Origin: Antedon bifida
Lineage: Eukaryota > Echinodermata > Crinoidea > Comatulida > Antedonidae
Direction of reading: 5' to 3'
DNA length: 64,000 bases
NCBI GenBank assembly: GCA_963402885.1
Contig: OY727099.1
Span: 6,684,001 to 6,748,000 of the forward strand
Of the stretch, positions 50,101 to 55,189 are shown piece by piece. Position 1 is the first letter of the stretch. Every line of letters starts with the position of its first letter. Position numbers and translations under genes: made by a program. Under the pieces are notes generated by a model. That model saw nothing but the letters and a program-made list of their open reading frames with translations, was not told the DNA's origin and made no database searches.

Positions 50101-51598
50101 GAACTTATTTATGATTTTATCAAAATGTACCACAAGTTTACTAAACAAGAGAAACAAAAATAGGATGATTATTTATTTAGATTTAAAATAAACCCAAAAC
50201 TACTCCACTTCTTAAAGGCCAATTTACACACACCGGTAACGGTAAGCGGAAATGCGCATCTTTACTGAGCATCTCCGTAGATCAGTGTTTTGTGTAAATG
50301 GTCATAAGAAATAACATACATTCTATATTATTGTTTTCCGCTTACAGTTACCGCTCGTCTGTGTAAATTGGCCTTAAGCCTACAATGAGACTAGTATAGT
50401 TTATTCATGCTATAATAGCCAAGTAAACTTACTGATAAACAAGAATTAGGCAATAGTTCTTAAAATAAGTGAGAATTCTTACTTTTTTTCTGATGTGATA
50501 TAAGCTAAACAAAAAGGTCTGACAAAGCCTCGGGCATGAATGTCATAAAGAGTAAAGTGATGAACCTAAAAAGAAATAAACATTTTAATTTATTTATTGC
50601 ACGTCTTCATAACACAAGAAAGGATAAAGAAGATATTATTCAAAATTTAATAGATTCAATATAAACATAAAACTATTCACTTACATAAGCATGAGCACCC
50701 TCACTCAGTTCCTCCTGGAGAAGACACGTGTCATCGTAAATTGTGAACACGCCGTTTGCTGCACGAGATGAATTAGTGGCGTTGTAATCAACAGACATGA
50801 TGTTGACAGCAAACTGTTCTTTGTCAAAATCACCCCCACCATCAGATGGAATAGTAATCTACAGTAATATAATAATGATGATTAGAATTGTGAACAACTT
50901 ATTTTGCCATAACACATAGGAGGGGGTATACTGGTGGTCAGTAGCATGACGGCTATGAGAACTCACAGGCCAAACCCAGGGGTCACAGCGCTTATGGGGG
51001 TGCCAGAGCTTATGAGGGGCCCAGGGCTTATGGGTGTGCCAGGGCTTATGAGGGGCCCAGGGCTTATGGGTGTGCCAGGGCTTATGAGGGGCCCAGGGCT
51101 TATGGGGGTGCCAGGGCTTATGGGTGTGCCAGGGCTTATGAGGGGCCCAGGGCTTATGGGTGTGCCAGGGCTTATGGGGATCCTTAAGCAGGGACCGCAG
51201 GAATAAAAAAAGAATAAAAAAGGCATAAAATATGTCAAAAAGGCTAATAATTTCTGAGATCTTCAGGCCTCTGCATTACACCACTGATCCTGGTGTACTG
51301 TTCATATACTACTTCTACTACTAACTAGTCATATAGAGGGCACATGTCATGTGTGGCAAATCAAAAGTCCCCTATTGATAATGGCCATTTATTATATACT
51401 ACCTACCAATGGATTAGGACCTTCAATTTCACAAAACTCAGAAATCATGATGAAATCATTTTCAAAGTTAGGCGAGATGGGCCATGGGTTTGGGGGTGTG
51501 AAAACCGGTAGGAGGTCTGCAGGTATATGGCTGTTCTCGGTATCATCGACATCATTCAGCATCTGGTCATCGCTTACTGAATAGCCTGCAGCAAACAT
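11034..51598 (-). CDS. SMCR8: SMCR8 homologue (longin/DENN protein), 19 placed coding exons over 40.6 kb
   Basis: Known role: SMCR8 binds C9orf72 and WDR41; the complex acts as a GTPase-activating factor for small GTPases and regulates autophagy and lysosomal mTORC1 signalling. Seen: coding exons (minus strand) at 51598-51407, 50858-50685, 50565-50483, 50140-50010, 49228-49080, 48165-48015, 46277-46114, 44852-44736, 42646-42610, 41096-40975, 38352-38243, 33356-33099, 28347-28228, 24330-24222, 20992-20948, 19842-19665, 19541-19387, 14221-14125, 11156-11034. The longin-type start (FIMISEFCEIEGPNPL), the ARGFVRPFC motif, the SYQPKLIKV segment, and the C-terminal DENN segments (LIYALFSGRTVII, GRLKLVGL, SSKAFLFYHAYC, YWTELIK) follow the order of vertebrate SMCR8. 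Reading phases agree at every junction except 46114 to 44852, which needs one more exon. About 838 codons are placed. The acidic, Ser-rich centre (exons 10-12) is a poorly conserved linker. Family call is firm; exact ends of weakly conserved exons are less so. Confidence 0.93.
12243..12668. repeat. 21-bp minisatellite, about 20 copies
   Basis: Unit ACATATGTAGTTACTGCAGT plus A, with frequent C/A variation (ACTGCAGT or ACTACAGT). Lies in the last SMCR8 intron. The 21-bp period keeps a repetitive frame open, which is not a gene. Confidence 0.92.
13280..13670. repeat. Threefold repeat of a 68-bp block
   Basis: The block with TTTTCATTTCTAGGTATATT and AAATTGTGAAAATT occurs at about 13283, 13405 and 13598. 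Larger flanks (GACTAGACCATCCTAAAATG-like) are also duplicated from about 13180. SMCR8 intron 18. Confidence 0.75.
14125..14221 (-). CDS. SMCR8: SMCR8 coding exon 18
   Basis: 97 nt, phase 2 to 0. Encodes SAEEKSTINSFLARLGITDA followed by DSHIIM, matching the vertebrate helix QMSFLKLTLGLVNEDVRV. Acceptor tttttggcag and donor GTGAGA. Confidence 0.9.
14493..14526. repeat. AGCACTCAGAAACTGAGTG repeat, copy 1 of 3
   Basis: AGCACTCAGAAACTGAGTGA then AGTACTTGGCAAAAT, itself partly palindromic (CTCAG-CTGAG). Related copies at about 19874-19905 and 55735-55766. Confidence 0.5.
15580..15775 (-). mobile_element. tRNA-derived SINE
   Basis: Minus strand: box A TAGTCGAGTGGTTAAGG (15746-15730) and box B GGTTCAAGACT (15693-15683), then a body with CTCGGATGAGGACTTACAGC and AACCCAGTGCATCTTTAA. 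SMCR8 intron 17. Confidence 0.7.
16848..16968. repeat. Short minisatellite ATAATCCCATGCTCGAGT
   Basis: About seven copies of an 18-bp unit. SMCR8 intron 17. Confidence 0.85.
18575..18680 (+). pseudogene. Possible second LINE remnant
   Basis: Plus-strand translation gives REHKWRWAS followed by a stop, then WTTTLCQRRTWKRQTKKR in a shifted frame, reminiscent of the KWRWAGHIAR and RW segments that precede RWRDEL in LINE ORF2. Short and degenerate. SMCR8 intron 17. Confidence 0.3.
19164..19327. mobile_element. MITE family 1, copy 3
   Basis: Complete copy with TA ends, 60 bp downstream (minus strand) of the donor of SMCR8 exon 17. Confidence 0.85.
19387..19541 (-). CDS. SMCR8: SMCR8 coding exon 17
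   Basis: 155 nt, phase 0 to 2. Encodes FLAYIQSVFLEMSSKAFLFY and HAYCLADHN, matching vertebrate YYLHVQSMLTQLCSKAFLY. Donor GTAAAA. Confidence 0.95.
19665..19842 (-). CDS. SMCR8: SMCR8 coding exon 16
   Basis: 178 nt; the first base completes a codon, and the exon ends in phase 0. Encodes PWYTKPITIADVGRLKLVGL and NYVSIFDFDKQVMYTPSYK, a clear match to the vertebrate DENN segment with WKLIGLQR and YTSILDLDNK. Acceptor ttcttctttcag. Confidence 0.95.
20159..20318. mobile_element. MITE family 1, copy 4
   Basis: Both terminal repeats are present, the right one with substitutions. SMCR8 intron 15. Confidence 0.8.
20948..20992 (-). CDS. SMCR8: SMCR8 coding exon 15 (45-nt microexon)
   Basis: 15 codons, phase 2 to 2: EYNIEQFLSPLTGY. 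It fills the gap between SGRT (exon 14) and the PWYTKPITI block (exon 16) that vertebrates fill with a helix plus a short loop. Acceptor acacacag, donor GTAATT. Confidence 0.78.
   Translation of the reverse strand, partial: GIQYRTILVASDRI
22424..22579. mobile_element. MITE family 4
   Basis: Imperfect terminal repeats of about 32 bp: left GCTTGGATCACACTAGGATG, right complement GCTTGGTTCCCATTAGAACG; both then share CAxCAxAAGGAC. SMCR8 intron 14. Confidence 0.65.
23445..23672 (+). pseudogene. Decayed LINE endonuclease/reverse-transcriptase C-terminus
   Basis: Three plus-strand frames must be combined to recover the family pattern: SRWRDELVRQHG, then WPRLSKDSNNWHQ, then GVAFAQKWDDMGL. The order RWRDEL, RLxxDxxxW, GxAFxQxW is typical of non-LTR retrotransposon ORF2 tails. 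Frameshifts mark it as dead. SMCR8 intron 14. Confidence 0.55.
24222..24330 (-). CDS. SMCR8: SMCR8 coding exon 14
   Basis: 109 nt, phase 1 to 2. Encodes LRKILNQYSFAIHLIYALFS followed by GRTVIITG, matching the vertebrate block FIRQYPFAHPAIYSLLSGRT. A MITE begins only about 27 bp beyond its acceptor side. Confidence 0.93.
24357..24616. mobile_element. MITE family 5, copy 1
   Basis: Diverged copy of the element with ends TTAAAGATGTATTGTCCCCC. Shares ATAATAGTTATTCACTTTGA and ACTACAAAATGGCCTA with the other two copies. Confidence 0.7.
24744..25371. repeat. Tandem array built from truncated family 1 MITEs
   Basis: Three truncated MITE copies (ends near 24866, 25062 and 25281) keep the right terminal repeat. 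The last two lie in a tandemly duplicated unit of about 210 bp that also includes the flank TTGAACTGAACATTAAATGA. That flank occurs three times (about 24908, 25121, 25340). The amplified unit therefore spans MITE plus neighbour DNA. Confidence 0.8.
26035..26330. repeat. Tandem repeat, about 85-bp unit
   Basis: Four diverged copies including TTTTTAGCAGCATATCC, TTGTGCTGTTTAAACATCTC and CACTTAACTTTTGGTAG. SMCR8 intron 13. Confidence 0.75.
26856..27049. mobile_element. MITE family 2, copy 2
   Basis: TAAAGGCCAATTTACACAGA on the left and its diverged complement on the right. SMCR8 intron 13. Confidence 0.75.
27198..27975. mobile_element. PIF/Harbinger-like element with 16-bp TIRs
   Basis: GGGCCTGTTTCTATTG at 27198-27213 is repeated exactly in reverse complement at 27960-27975. 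The flanking trinucleotides are TTA and ATA, close to but not a perfect TWA target duplication. The 778-bp interior holds the broken Myb/SANT-like gene and no transposase, so it is non-autonomous. It lies in SMCR8 intron 13. Confidence 0.65.
27333..27660 (-). pseudogene. Broken Myb/SANT-like (trihelix) transposon gene
   Basis: Two minus-strand frames together spell a Myb/SANT-like DNA-binding domain of the kind carried by PIF/Harbinger transposons. The first frame gives MWTDVITRFVINMWGEEK. A different frame then gives TKDHNNVLGNNDRITCPFYD, the family's hallmark end (NN.SG..RKTCPFYDELD). At least one frameshift and a shortened middle separate them, so no functional protein is made. It lies inside a terminal-inverted-repeat element (27198-27975). 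Confidence 0.65.
28228..28347 (-). CDS. SMCR8: SMCR8 coding exon 13
   Basis: 120 nt, phase 1 to 1. Ends GCYVSWLTSNSSRFPG, which aligns with vertebrate SYVSSVASTSSDRIPS just before the C-terminal DENN part. Acceptor ttctttacag and donor GTAAAT. Confidence 0.86.
28681..28839. mobile_element. MITE family 1, copy 8
   Basis: Complete copy in the opposite orientation internally. The right terminal repeat is interrupted by a short ataatattaa insertion. SMCR8 intron 12. Confidence 0.8.
30040..30360 (+). mobile_element. tRNA-derived SINE
   Basis: A tRNA-like head with box A TAGCCAAGCGGTTAAGAC (30041) and box B GGGTTTGAGGCC (30103). A tRNA-unrelated body follows (AGTGTACACAGTTTACAAGT, then ATTCGAGATGAGTAGGGAGA). 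It cannot fold as a functional tRNA. SMCR8 intron 12. Confidence 0.7.
32240..32253. repeat. Poly-G tracts
   Basis: A G run here; similar runs at about 35361-35372, 46440-46451 and 57691-57707, and a C run at 40849-40861. Such runs are assembly-sensitive and can form quadruplexes. Confidence 0.9.
33099..33356 (-). CDS. SMCR8: SMCR8 coding exon 12 (largest)
   Basis: 258 nt, phase 1 to 1. Polar linker with TMDDFILDKTQLYDSSDRD and DSLDVDSDMVHSD; aligns loosely with the vertebrate region before SYVSSVAST. Acceptor tttacag and donor GTAAGTAC. Confidence 0.85.
33535..33935. repeat. Minisatellite, about 31-36-bp unit
   Basis: About 12 copies of AAGAAGCCAATCTCAAAGAG followed by AAAGTCGTGTTAAA or AAGATCACCTAAA. 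SMCR8 intron 11, about 180 bp from the acceptor side of exon 12. Confidence 0.85.
34000..37840. other. Part of SMCR8 intron 11, no feature recognised
   Basis: AT-rich sequence with no open frame resembling a gene, no recognised transposon ends and one G run (35361). Confidence 0.45.
37846..38175. mobile_element. MITE family 5, copy 2
   Basis: Left end TTAAAGGTGTATTGTCCCCC, right end GACAATACATCTTTAA. SMCR8 intron 11, 68 bp past the donor of exon 11. Confidence 0.75.
38243..38352 (-). CDS. SMCR8: SMCR8 coding exon 11
   Basis: 110 nt, phase 2 to 1. Ser/Asp-rich linker including SIRDSSSDASSDFNEDWVEI, similar in character to the serine-rich, acidic middle of vertebrate SMCR8. Donor GTATGT. Confidence 0.83.
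38640..40080 (-). pseudogene. Non-LTR retrotransposon ORF2 C-terminal remnant, split by the palindrome
   Basis: Minus-strand translation at 39968-39911 gives RICKICKCNEVENEYHCVL and resumes at about 38786-38757 with ECPYYKEIRQ. Together this is the Cys/His knuckle typical of the C-terminus of LINE reverse transcriptases. Upstream sequence to about 40080 is frameshifted and carries stops. Dead element. Confidence 0.6.
38789..39911. mobile_element. 1.1-kb near-perfect palindrome (foldback element)
   Basis: The left arm starts AGCCTGGGTGCAG and the right arm ends CTGCACCCAGGCT. Arms of about 540 bp are nearly identical in reverse complement and meet around 39350 at a small AT-rich loop. There is no coding capacity. 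It interrupts a LINE remnant whose reading frame resumes on the other side, with a probable 5-bp TTTTA (minus strand) target duplication. SMCR8 intron 10. Confidence 0.85.
40573..40709. mobile_element. MITE family 1, copy 9 (decayed right end)
   Basis: Intact left terminal repeat; the right end (ACTTAGATAGTGTA) is degraded. SMCR8 intron 10, near exon 10. Confidence 0.75.
40975..41096 (-). CDS. SMCR8: SMCR8 coding exon 10
   Basis: 122 nt, phase 0 to 2. Acidic linker sequence with GGPLTDDEDVYSFLPSSFEA. Good acceptor (ctatttttag) and donor GTAAGC. Confidence 0.82.
41236..41418. mobile_element. MITE family 1, copy 10
   Basis: Diverged ends; the interior carries three instead of two copies of the ATATTTGGGCATATCAC block. 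About 140 bp from the acceptor side of SMCR8 exon 10. Confidence 0.75.
42185..42590. mobile_element. MITE family 3, 406-bp foldback copy
   Basis: Starts TAAAGGCCCATTTACACTAG and ends with the complement. The arms of about 200 bp pair along their length, each with an AATGACGTCAT-like site. The terminal sequence is close to family 2. SMCR8 intron 9. Confidence 0.8.
42610..42646 (-). CDS. SMCR8: SMCR8 coding exon 9 (37-nt microexon)
   Basis: Encodes VCKTCNVDDRIS after one codon-completing base. The donor GTAAGTATT is near perfect, and the exon joins phase 2 of exon 8 to phase 0 of exon 10. There is no obvious vertebrate match, so support rests on splice sites and phase. Confidence 0.7.
42770..42871. 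mobile_element. MITE family 3, half copy
   Basis: One arm only: CCTATAGTTATAGAACGAAA through GTGTAAATGGGCCTTA. It lies about 125 bp from the acceptor side of exon 9, in intron 8. Confidence 0.7.
43304..43424. repeat. Long hairpin (47-bp arms)
   Basis: GTGTAATGTTACAAATAATT on the left pairs with AATGGTACAAAT-type sequence on the right, and TGATGAAAGGTTATA with its exact complement. A loop of about 27 bp contains GAGGCAAAGCCGAG. Partial copies occur near 44870-44912 and 46306-46381. Confidence 0.7.
44360..44520 (-). mobile_element. tRNA-derived SINE
   Basis: Minus strand: TGTGGCTTGGTGGTTATGAT (box A) and CCTGGGTTCAAGTCCTG (box B). Lies about 220 bp past the donor of SMCR8 exon 8. Confidence 0.6.
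44736..44852 (-). CDS. SMCR8: SMCR8 coding exon 8
   Basis: 117 nt; the first base completes a codon (phase 2) and the exon ends in phase 2. Encodes RRSEALSMEKMESN and PASSLLTIGRTVTV, similar in position to the vertebrate segment containing PKVLISVGSY. Acceptor catttcag and donor GTAAGT are good. The upstream exon it needs has not been firmly placed. Confidence 0.72.
45001..45676. repeat. Four tandem 171-bp units
   Basis: Units begin TATTGTGAGACATCCAATTC at 45001, 45172, 45343 and 45515 and are nearly identical, so the duplication is recent. It lies in the interval where one SMCR8 exon is missing; the tentative exon 44954-45024 would use a splice site inside the lowest unit. Confidence 0.9.
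46114..46277 (-). CDS. SMCR8: SMCR8 coding exon 7
   Basis: 164 nt, phase 1 to 0. Encodes SYQPKLIKVDGYRKFDVNL followed by SLQELC, a clear match to the vertebrate block YTPKLIKAKS and ELC. Donor GTAAAT follows 46114. Confidence 0.92.
47515..47935. repeat. Minisatellite CTCTATTCAGGGGACACCC
   Basis: About 19 copies of a roughly 22-bp unit, CCTCTATTCAGGGGACACCC with small changes. SMCR8 intron 6, 80 bp past the donor of exon 6. Confidence 0.9.
48015..48165 (-). CDS. SMCR8: SMCR8 coding exon 6
   Basis: 151 nt, phase 0 to 1. Begins VNKRLERRFKKMD and continues into a polar Ser/His/Gly linker. Sequence conservation is low, but both neighbours match in phase. The donor chosen is GTATGT after 48015, which gives phase 1 as exon 7 requires. 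Confidence 0.82.
49080..49228 (-). CDS. SMCR8: SMCR8 coding exon 5
   Basis: 149 nt, phase 1 to 0. Encodes an amphipathic helical segment (VMEELEKAIGETTQILNQF) in the position of the vertebrate helix that follows the KLKDL block. Donor GTGAGG. Confidence 0.88.
49269..49424. mobile_element. MITE family 1, copy 11
   Basis: Left repeat AAGCTCTGTCTACACTACCA; the right end is truncated after GATAGTGTAG. About 40 bp beyond the acceptor side of SMCR8 exon 5. Confidence 0.8.
49553..49645. repeat. 15-bp tandem repeat
   Basis: Six copies of TTACCCACTGGCTAT. SMCR8 intron 4. Confidence 0.9.
50010..50140 (-). CDS. SMCR8: SMCR8 coding exon 4
   Basis: 131 nt, phase 2 to 1. Encodes helical sequence ending FCEDLKRKLKDLAFTK, matching the vertebrate stretch with the core KKLKDLDYT. 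Acceptor after a pyrimidine-rich tract ending in tttag; donor GTAACT. Confidence 0.92.
50213..50376. mobile_element. MITE family 2, copy 3
   Basis: Complete copy between SMCR8 exons 3 and 4, starting TAAAGGCCAATTTACACACA and ending GTGTAAATTGGCCTTA. Confidence 0.8.
50483..50565 (-). CDS. SMCR8: SMCR8 coding exon 3 (arginine-finger exon)
   Basis: 83 nt, phase 0 to 2. Encodes VHHFTLYDIHARGFVRPFCL, nearly identical to the vertebrate block. Arg134 in ARGF aligns with the arginine finger proposed for SMCR8 and with the LARGF arginine of folliculin. Donor GTAAGA follows 50483. Confidence 0.95.
50685..50858 (-). CDS. SMCR8: SMCR8 coding exon 2
   Basis: 58 codons, phase 0 at both ends (residues 65-122). 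It carries FAVNIMSVDYNAT and EELSEGAHAY, matching the SMCR8 longin-domain blocks around MSVDYQA and EGAFAY. Acceptor AG at 50859-50860 and donor GTAAGT at 50679-50684. Confidence 0.93.
50985..51182. repeat. 18-bp GC-rich minisatellite
   Basis: Eleven copies of GGGCTTATGGGTGTGCCA or GGGCTTATGAGGGGCCCA. The multiple-of-three period opens reading frames on both strands that are not genes. SMCR8 intron 1. Confidence 0.92.
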
Positions 51599-51635
51599 GT
51601 TGACTTCGTTGCTGCATTAGCTTTTGAGTCGATTG
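51407..51635 (-). CDS. SMCR8: SMCR8 coding exon 1 with 5' leader
   Basis: The ATG is at 51598-51596. The 64 codons contain DFIMISEFCEIEGPNPL (residues 48-64), the first strand and helix of the longin domain, matching the SMCR8 motif that also resembles folliculin. The donor GTAGGT follows 51407, phase 0. Upstream, a pyrimidine-rich tract ending in AG at 51636-51637 suggests that the leader begins at 51635 and that at least one further non-coding 5' exon lies at higher coordinates. No in-frame ATG upstream was needed to reach the family's start. Confidence 0.88.
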
Positions 51636-53338
51636 CTATAAAAGCAAAAAGAACACACAGGTCAATTGACAATTAGAAATTGATCATTTTCTATTATATT
51701 ACTGTACTTATTAAATTAAATATTGATTTTTGTTTTTAAATGGTTAGGTTGGCCAACTTTAACTCAATAATATAGACCTAATCTTGCACTAACCCTATCT
51801 CTGAGCCTAGGGAATACCCAGTCTAGCTAGACCTAGGCCTAAACCTAGCCTTCACTTCTCTAAAGAGAGGACGTGTCTCCTGGACCTGGTTGGGCTGCTG
51901 GGAAGGCTCTTCTACACTTGTTGTTGGGGCCTGGGCTAGGCTAGCCTAGTATTGCTTTTCAGTATTATAATTACATTATAATGTTTAATGTTTAATAAAC
52001 AGTAACTTATTTAACACTTTTCATGAAAATATGTAAACGAGAACCTTTAAAAAGACGAAGAACATACACAGAATGAGAGCCAAAATTGTGTGAAAACTCC
52101 CCGTTTCACAAGTCACCTGATGATTTTGTTACGCATGAGTGATTAGTATACAAACATAATATTTCAGTGAGATGGAAAACTTGTAATTGTATTGTCGATA
52201 GATATTATATATTCGCCATGTATTGTTACGGCAAAATGAACGCAATTGATTGGTCAACATTTTGTTTTATTATTTATTTAATTTGAAATTGCCTTGATTC
52301 GAAAGCAGTTAAGCAGTTTGGTCCGTATATTATTGTTGTTTGAATTTTAGTAGTCTCAAGTTTCAAGTTTCAATTTATTTATCGAACACAAAAAGTAAAA
52401 CAGGTGATAAAATAAAAAGCATTGTGAACGAAAGGAAGACCAATAATTCTTATAATCTTATAATATAGAAAAAGACACCAGTTTGATTGTTCATTTACGT
52501 AATGTGCATCGTTCCCTTGAATAAACGTCCTTTTAACTAGCCATATCACGGTTATAAGGGATTTCAATTGATTCTACATCTGCAAATTGTATAATTCAAA
52601 CAATTAATTCTATAATTGTTACTATAGATAGACAATTCCGAAATATTTTATTATAAAGATTTTCAACCTTTCCTGATAAAACTAATTCATTCCGTTAATA
52701 GATCTTACAAACCTGACGTCATCATCACTCATTGAGGTAATTCTGACAACCATTGCTACAGTACTTTCCTTCCTGGATAAAGTTTTTAAATTTATTTTTA
52801 AATTGCAAAGAAAATACAATAAAGCACGGTGTAATATATTAAAACATGGGCCTATGTATAGAGTTTGTTTGTTTGTTTTATTTGATTTCCACAAATAATA
52901 CATAATATATTAAGTGTGTGTCGGTATACTACTAAAAATGTTGTAAAATCCAGGGTTTTGTTAGTGTTACTTATCCAGTCAAGAACTGCAAACGCGTGCG
53001 TGTGAACGTACGCTACGTCATATGATTTCATTTTATCAATTTTTATAAACGCGTGTTCAGATATAATTGTCTTTGTTATAAATTGTTTACATTTCGTCAA
53101 ACATAATACGCGGCTTCCGTACTTTTTTTTTAAAAGATGAACAATTTTACGATTGACTGATATTTTGTGGGTGTATTCTTTGATCTTTCTTTCTAAACAC
53201 CAATAATACATCCGGCAAGCTCTACATAAGAGACAACATGTCTTTGAATTTTATAACCCGTCAAAAATATGTTCATGGAATTGAAATGGAATAAGAAGTG
53301 CATACATTTAAATTCAGTGGTTAATCAGTAATCTTCCC

Positions 53339-53490
53339 AAAGCTCTGTCTACACTATCAAACTAGTTTGACAAAAAAAGTGTGATATGCCCAAATATGGT
53401 AATGATATTCTCGAATATGGTAGTGATATGATTTTTTGGGCACATCACATGTTGTTGTCACATAAAGTGTGATAGTGTAGACAGAGATTA
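53339..53490. mobile_element. MITE family 1, copy 12
   Basis: Complete inverted-repeat copy with one internal block shortened. Upstream of the SMCR8 start codon. Confidence 0.8.
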
Positions 53491-53941
53491 ATCATTTCAT
53501 CGTGTACAGATTGACGCACGCATCAAGTAACGATTGTGACCCAAGGCACCCCACCCACTACAGGATAGACCTACCAAACCTTGTCTCACAAATATCAGTA
53601 ATCCCACCCCTCCCTTCCTACTGTGCCCATGGTCTCTAGTAGGCTGGATTCATGACCTACTGCCCATTAAACCGAAAAATAAGCTTCATGAAGAACCAGT
53701 CAATTCTTATTTGTTACAACGAAATAATTCGTATATTTTATCGATAAGGACTTTGCTTATAGGATAGGAATACTATTGTATATTCAATCAGTTGAATTAT
53801 ACATTAAACTGTTGAATCAGAGCATGGGTGGTCAACAGTTGTAACGGTCAGTGGTCACAGACAGATTACAATTATAATTCTTCTTTTAAAACTGTTTTGT
53901 CATAAAAACCATTCAGAACTTTTTCAAAATTGTCTGTTTTT

Positions 53942-54025
53942 AGTCGCGTGCAATGCGACTTTACAGCTCACTATGTCGGTCGGTTGGTCGGTCGGTCGGT
54001 AAACAATAACTTGACCACGCGACTT
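53942..54025 (+). mobile_element. 84-bp AGTCGCGTG element with GGTC run
   Basis: Ends AGTCGCGTG and CACGCGACT are inverted. The interior holds a run of GGTC/GGTT tetramers followed by AAACAATAACTTGA. The same element lies inverted at 61136-61220. Confidence 0.6.
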
Positions 54026-54905
54026 CAGCCATGTATATGGGCTTGTTCTGTATTACTAGGCCTTGACTTACTTTCTTATACTTAAATCATTGTCTCTATG
54101 GCAACATAAAAGGGGAGTTATTATTTCAATATTTAAATAAGTACACCAATTATATTTGCACTTTCCAGTCACTGGAAAAATCACAACACGAGTTGGGCTT
54201 ATAATACAATATTTAAACCGCAATAATAGATACACACGTGTTAAAGCTATCACCTTTAAAACCAATGAATATTCTTACAGATATAATAAACATCGCAAAA
54301 CATTAATCATTGAAAATTATAAAATAATTACCGATACCTTTGTTTGAAAACAATAAGACAATAGAAACCAATTGGTTTTAAATAAACACACTTTAGATTT
54401 TTATCAAAGATCATTGTTCAAAGGCAAAAGAATGAAACCGCAATTGAGTGTTCTTGTTTTTGCCATATGGTTTACTTTCATTTCTTCGTATTAATTGTGT
54501 TATCAAAATATAGTGTAGACCTATACACCAGGACCCTCGACGATTTTCACAAACGTTTACAATCTGGCAAATTTACTTACTTCGCTTGGCTACTGTGTGT
54601 TTATGAAACGAAATAAATAAATAAAACTAAACGAAACGGCATTGGTATACCATATTATGGAATGCCCGCTTTATACCGACGTGAAAAAAATTGTTCCCTA
54701 ATGATATAATTTTTAACTGTTTTATAAAATCTAAATTTTATGCATTTTGGATGAGTTTTCTACTATTTTTAGCTTCTTTTCTTAAGTGTTTTGAATTTGT
54801 TGACTTGTTTTGCCCTGCATATGCTTGGTCCTCCAAGCTGTGACCTGGGATGTTTGTTACATTATGTTTTTTATTTGAAATAAAGGATGGTTTTACAGTT
54901 TTTAC

Positions 54906-55189
54906 CTTTTTCATCAGTAGGTTTTGTCTGAACTCGTTGTCGACGCCAGTCTTTATATAAATTTTCTATTTTGAGTAAAATTGAAACAAAAAATTAGTAG
55001 AAACAAAAACAATAAGATTCCAATTCTAGGTCTAATTTAATATCGAAAGAGTATCAACCTTTTCCATCAATAGGTTTCGTCTGCGCTTTTCGGCGGCAGT
55101 TCGCCATAATTTGGTTTCATAGCAAATAAGAAAGCCACTCTGAGAGTACATACCTCCGCCTACTGTAAAATTCTCCACATAAGATTTCT
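54906..55189 (-). CDS. Two related exon-like open segments, unknown gene
   Basis: Segment A (55189-55059): acceptor attttcccag, 43 open codons including VGGGMYSQSGFLICYETKLW and EKRRRNLLMEK, then GTTGAT. Segment B (54965-54906): acceptor aaaatag, 20 open codons ending EFRQNLLMKK, then GTAAAA. Both end in phase 0 and share about 48 bp of similar sequence at their 3' ends (RRNLLMEK versus RQNLLMKK), so one probably arose from the other. I do not recognise the product and could not find further exons. It may be an SMCR8 leader, a separate gene, or a repeat. Confidence 0.3.

Noticed and set aside
50934-51238. Collagen-like or proline-rich frames on both strands
   Set aside because: By-product of the 18-bp minisatellite; open on both strands, no start context and lying inside an SMCR8 intron.
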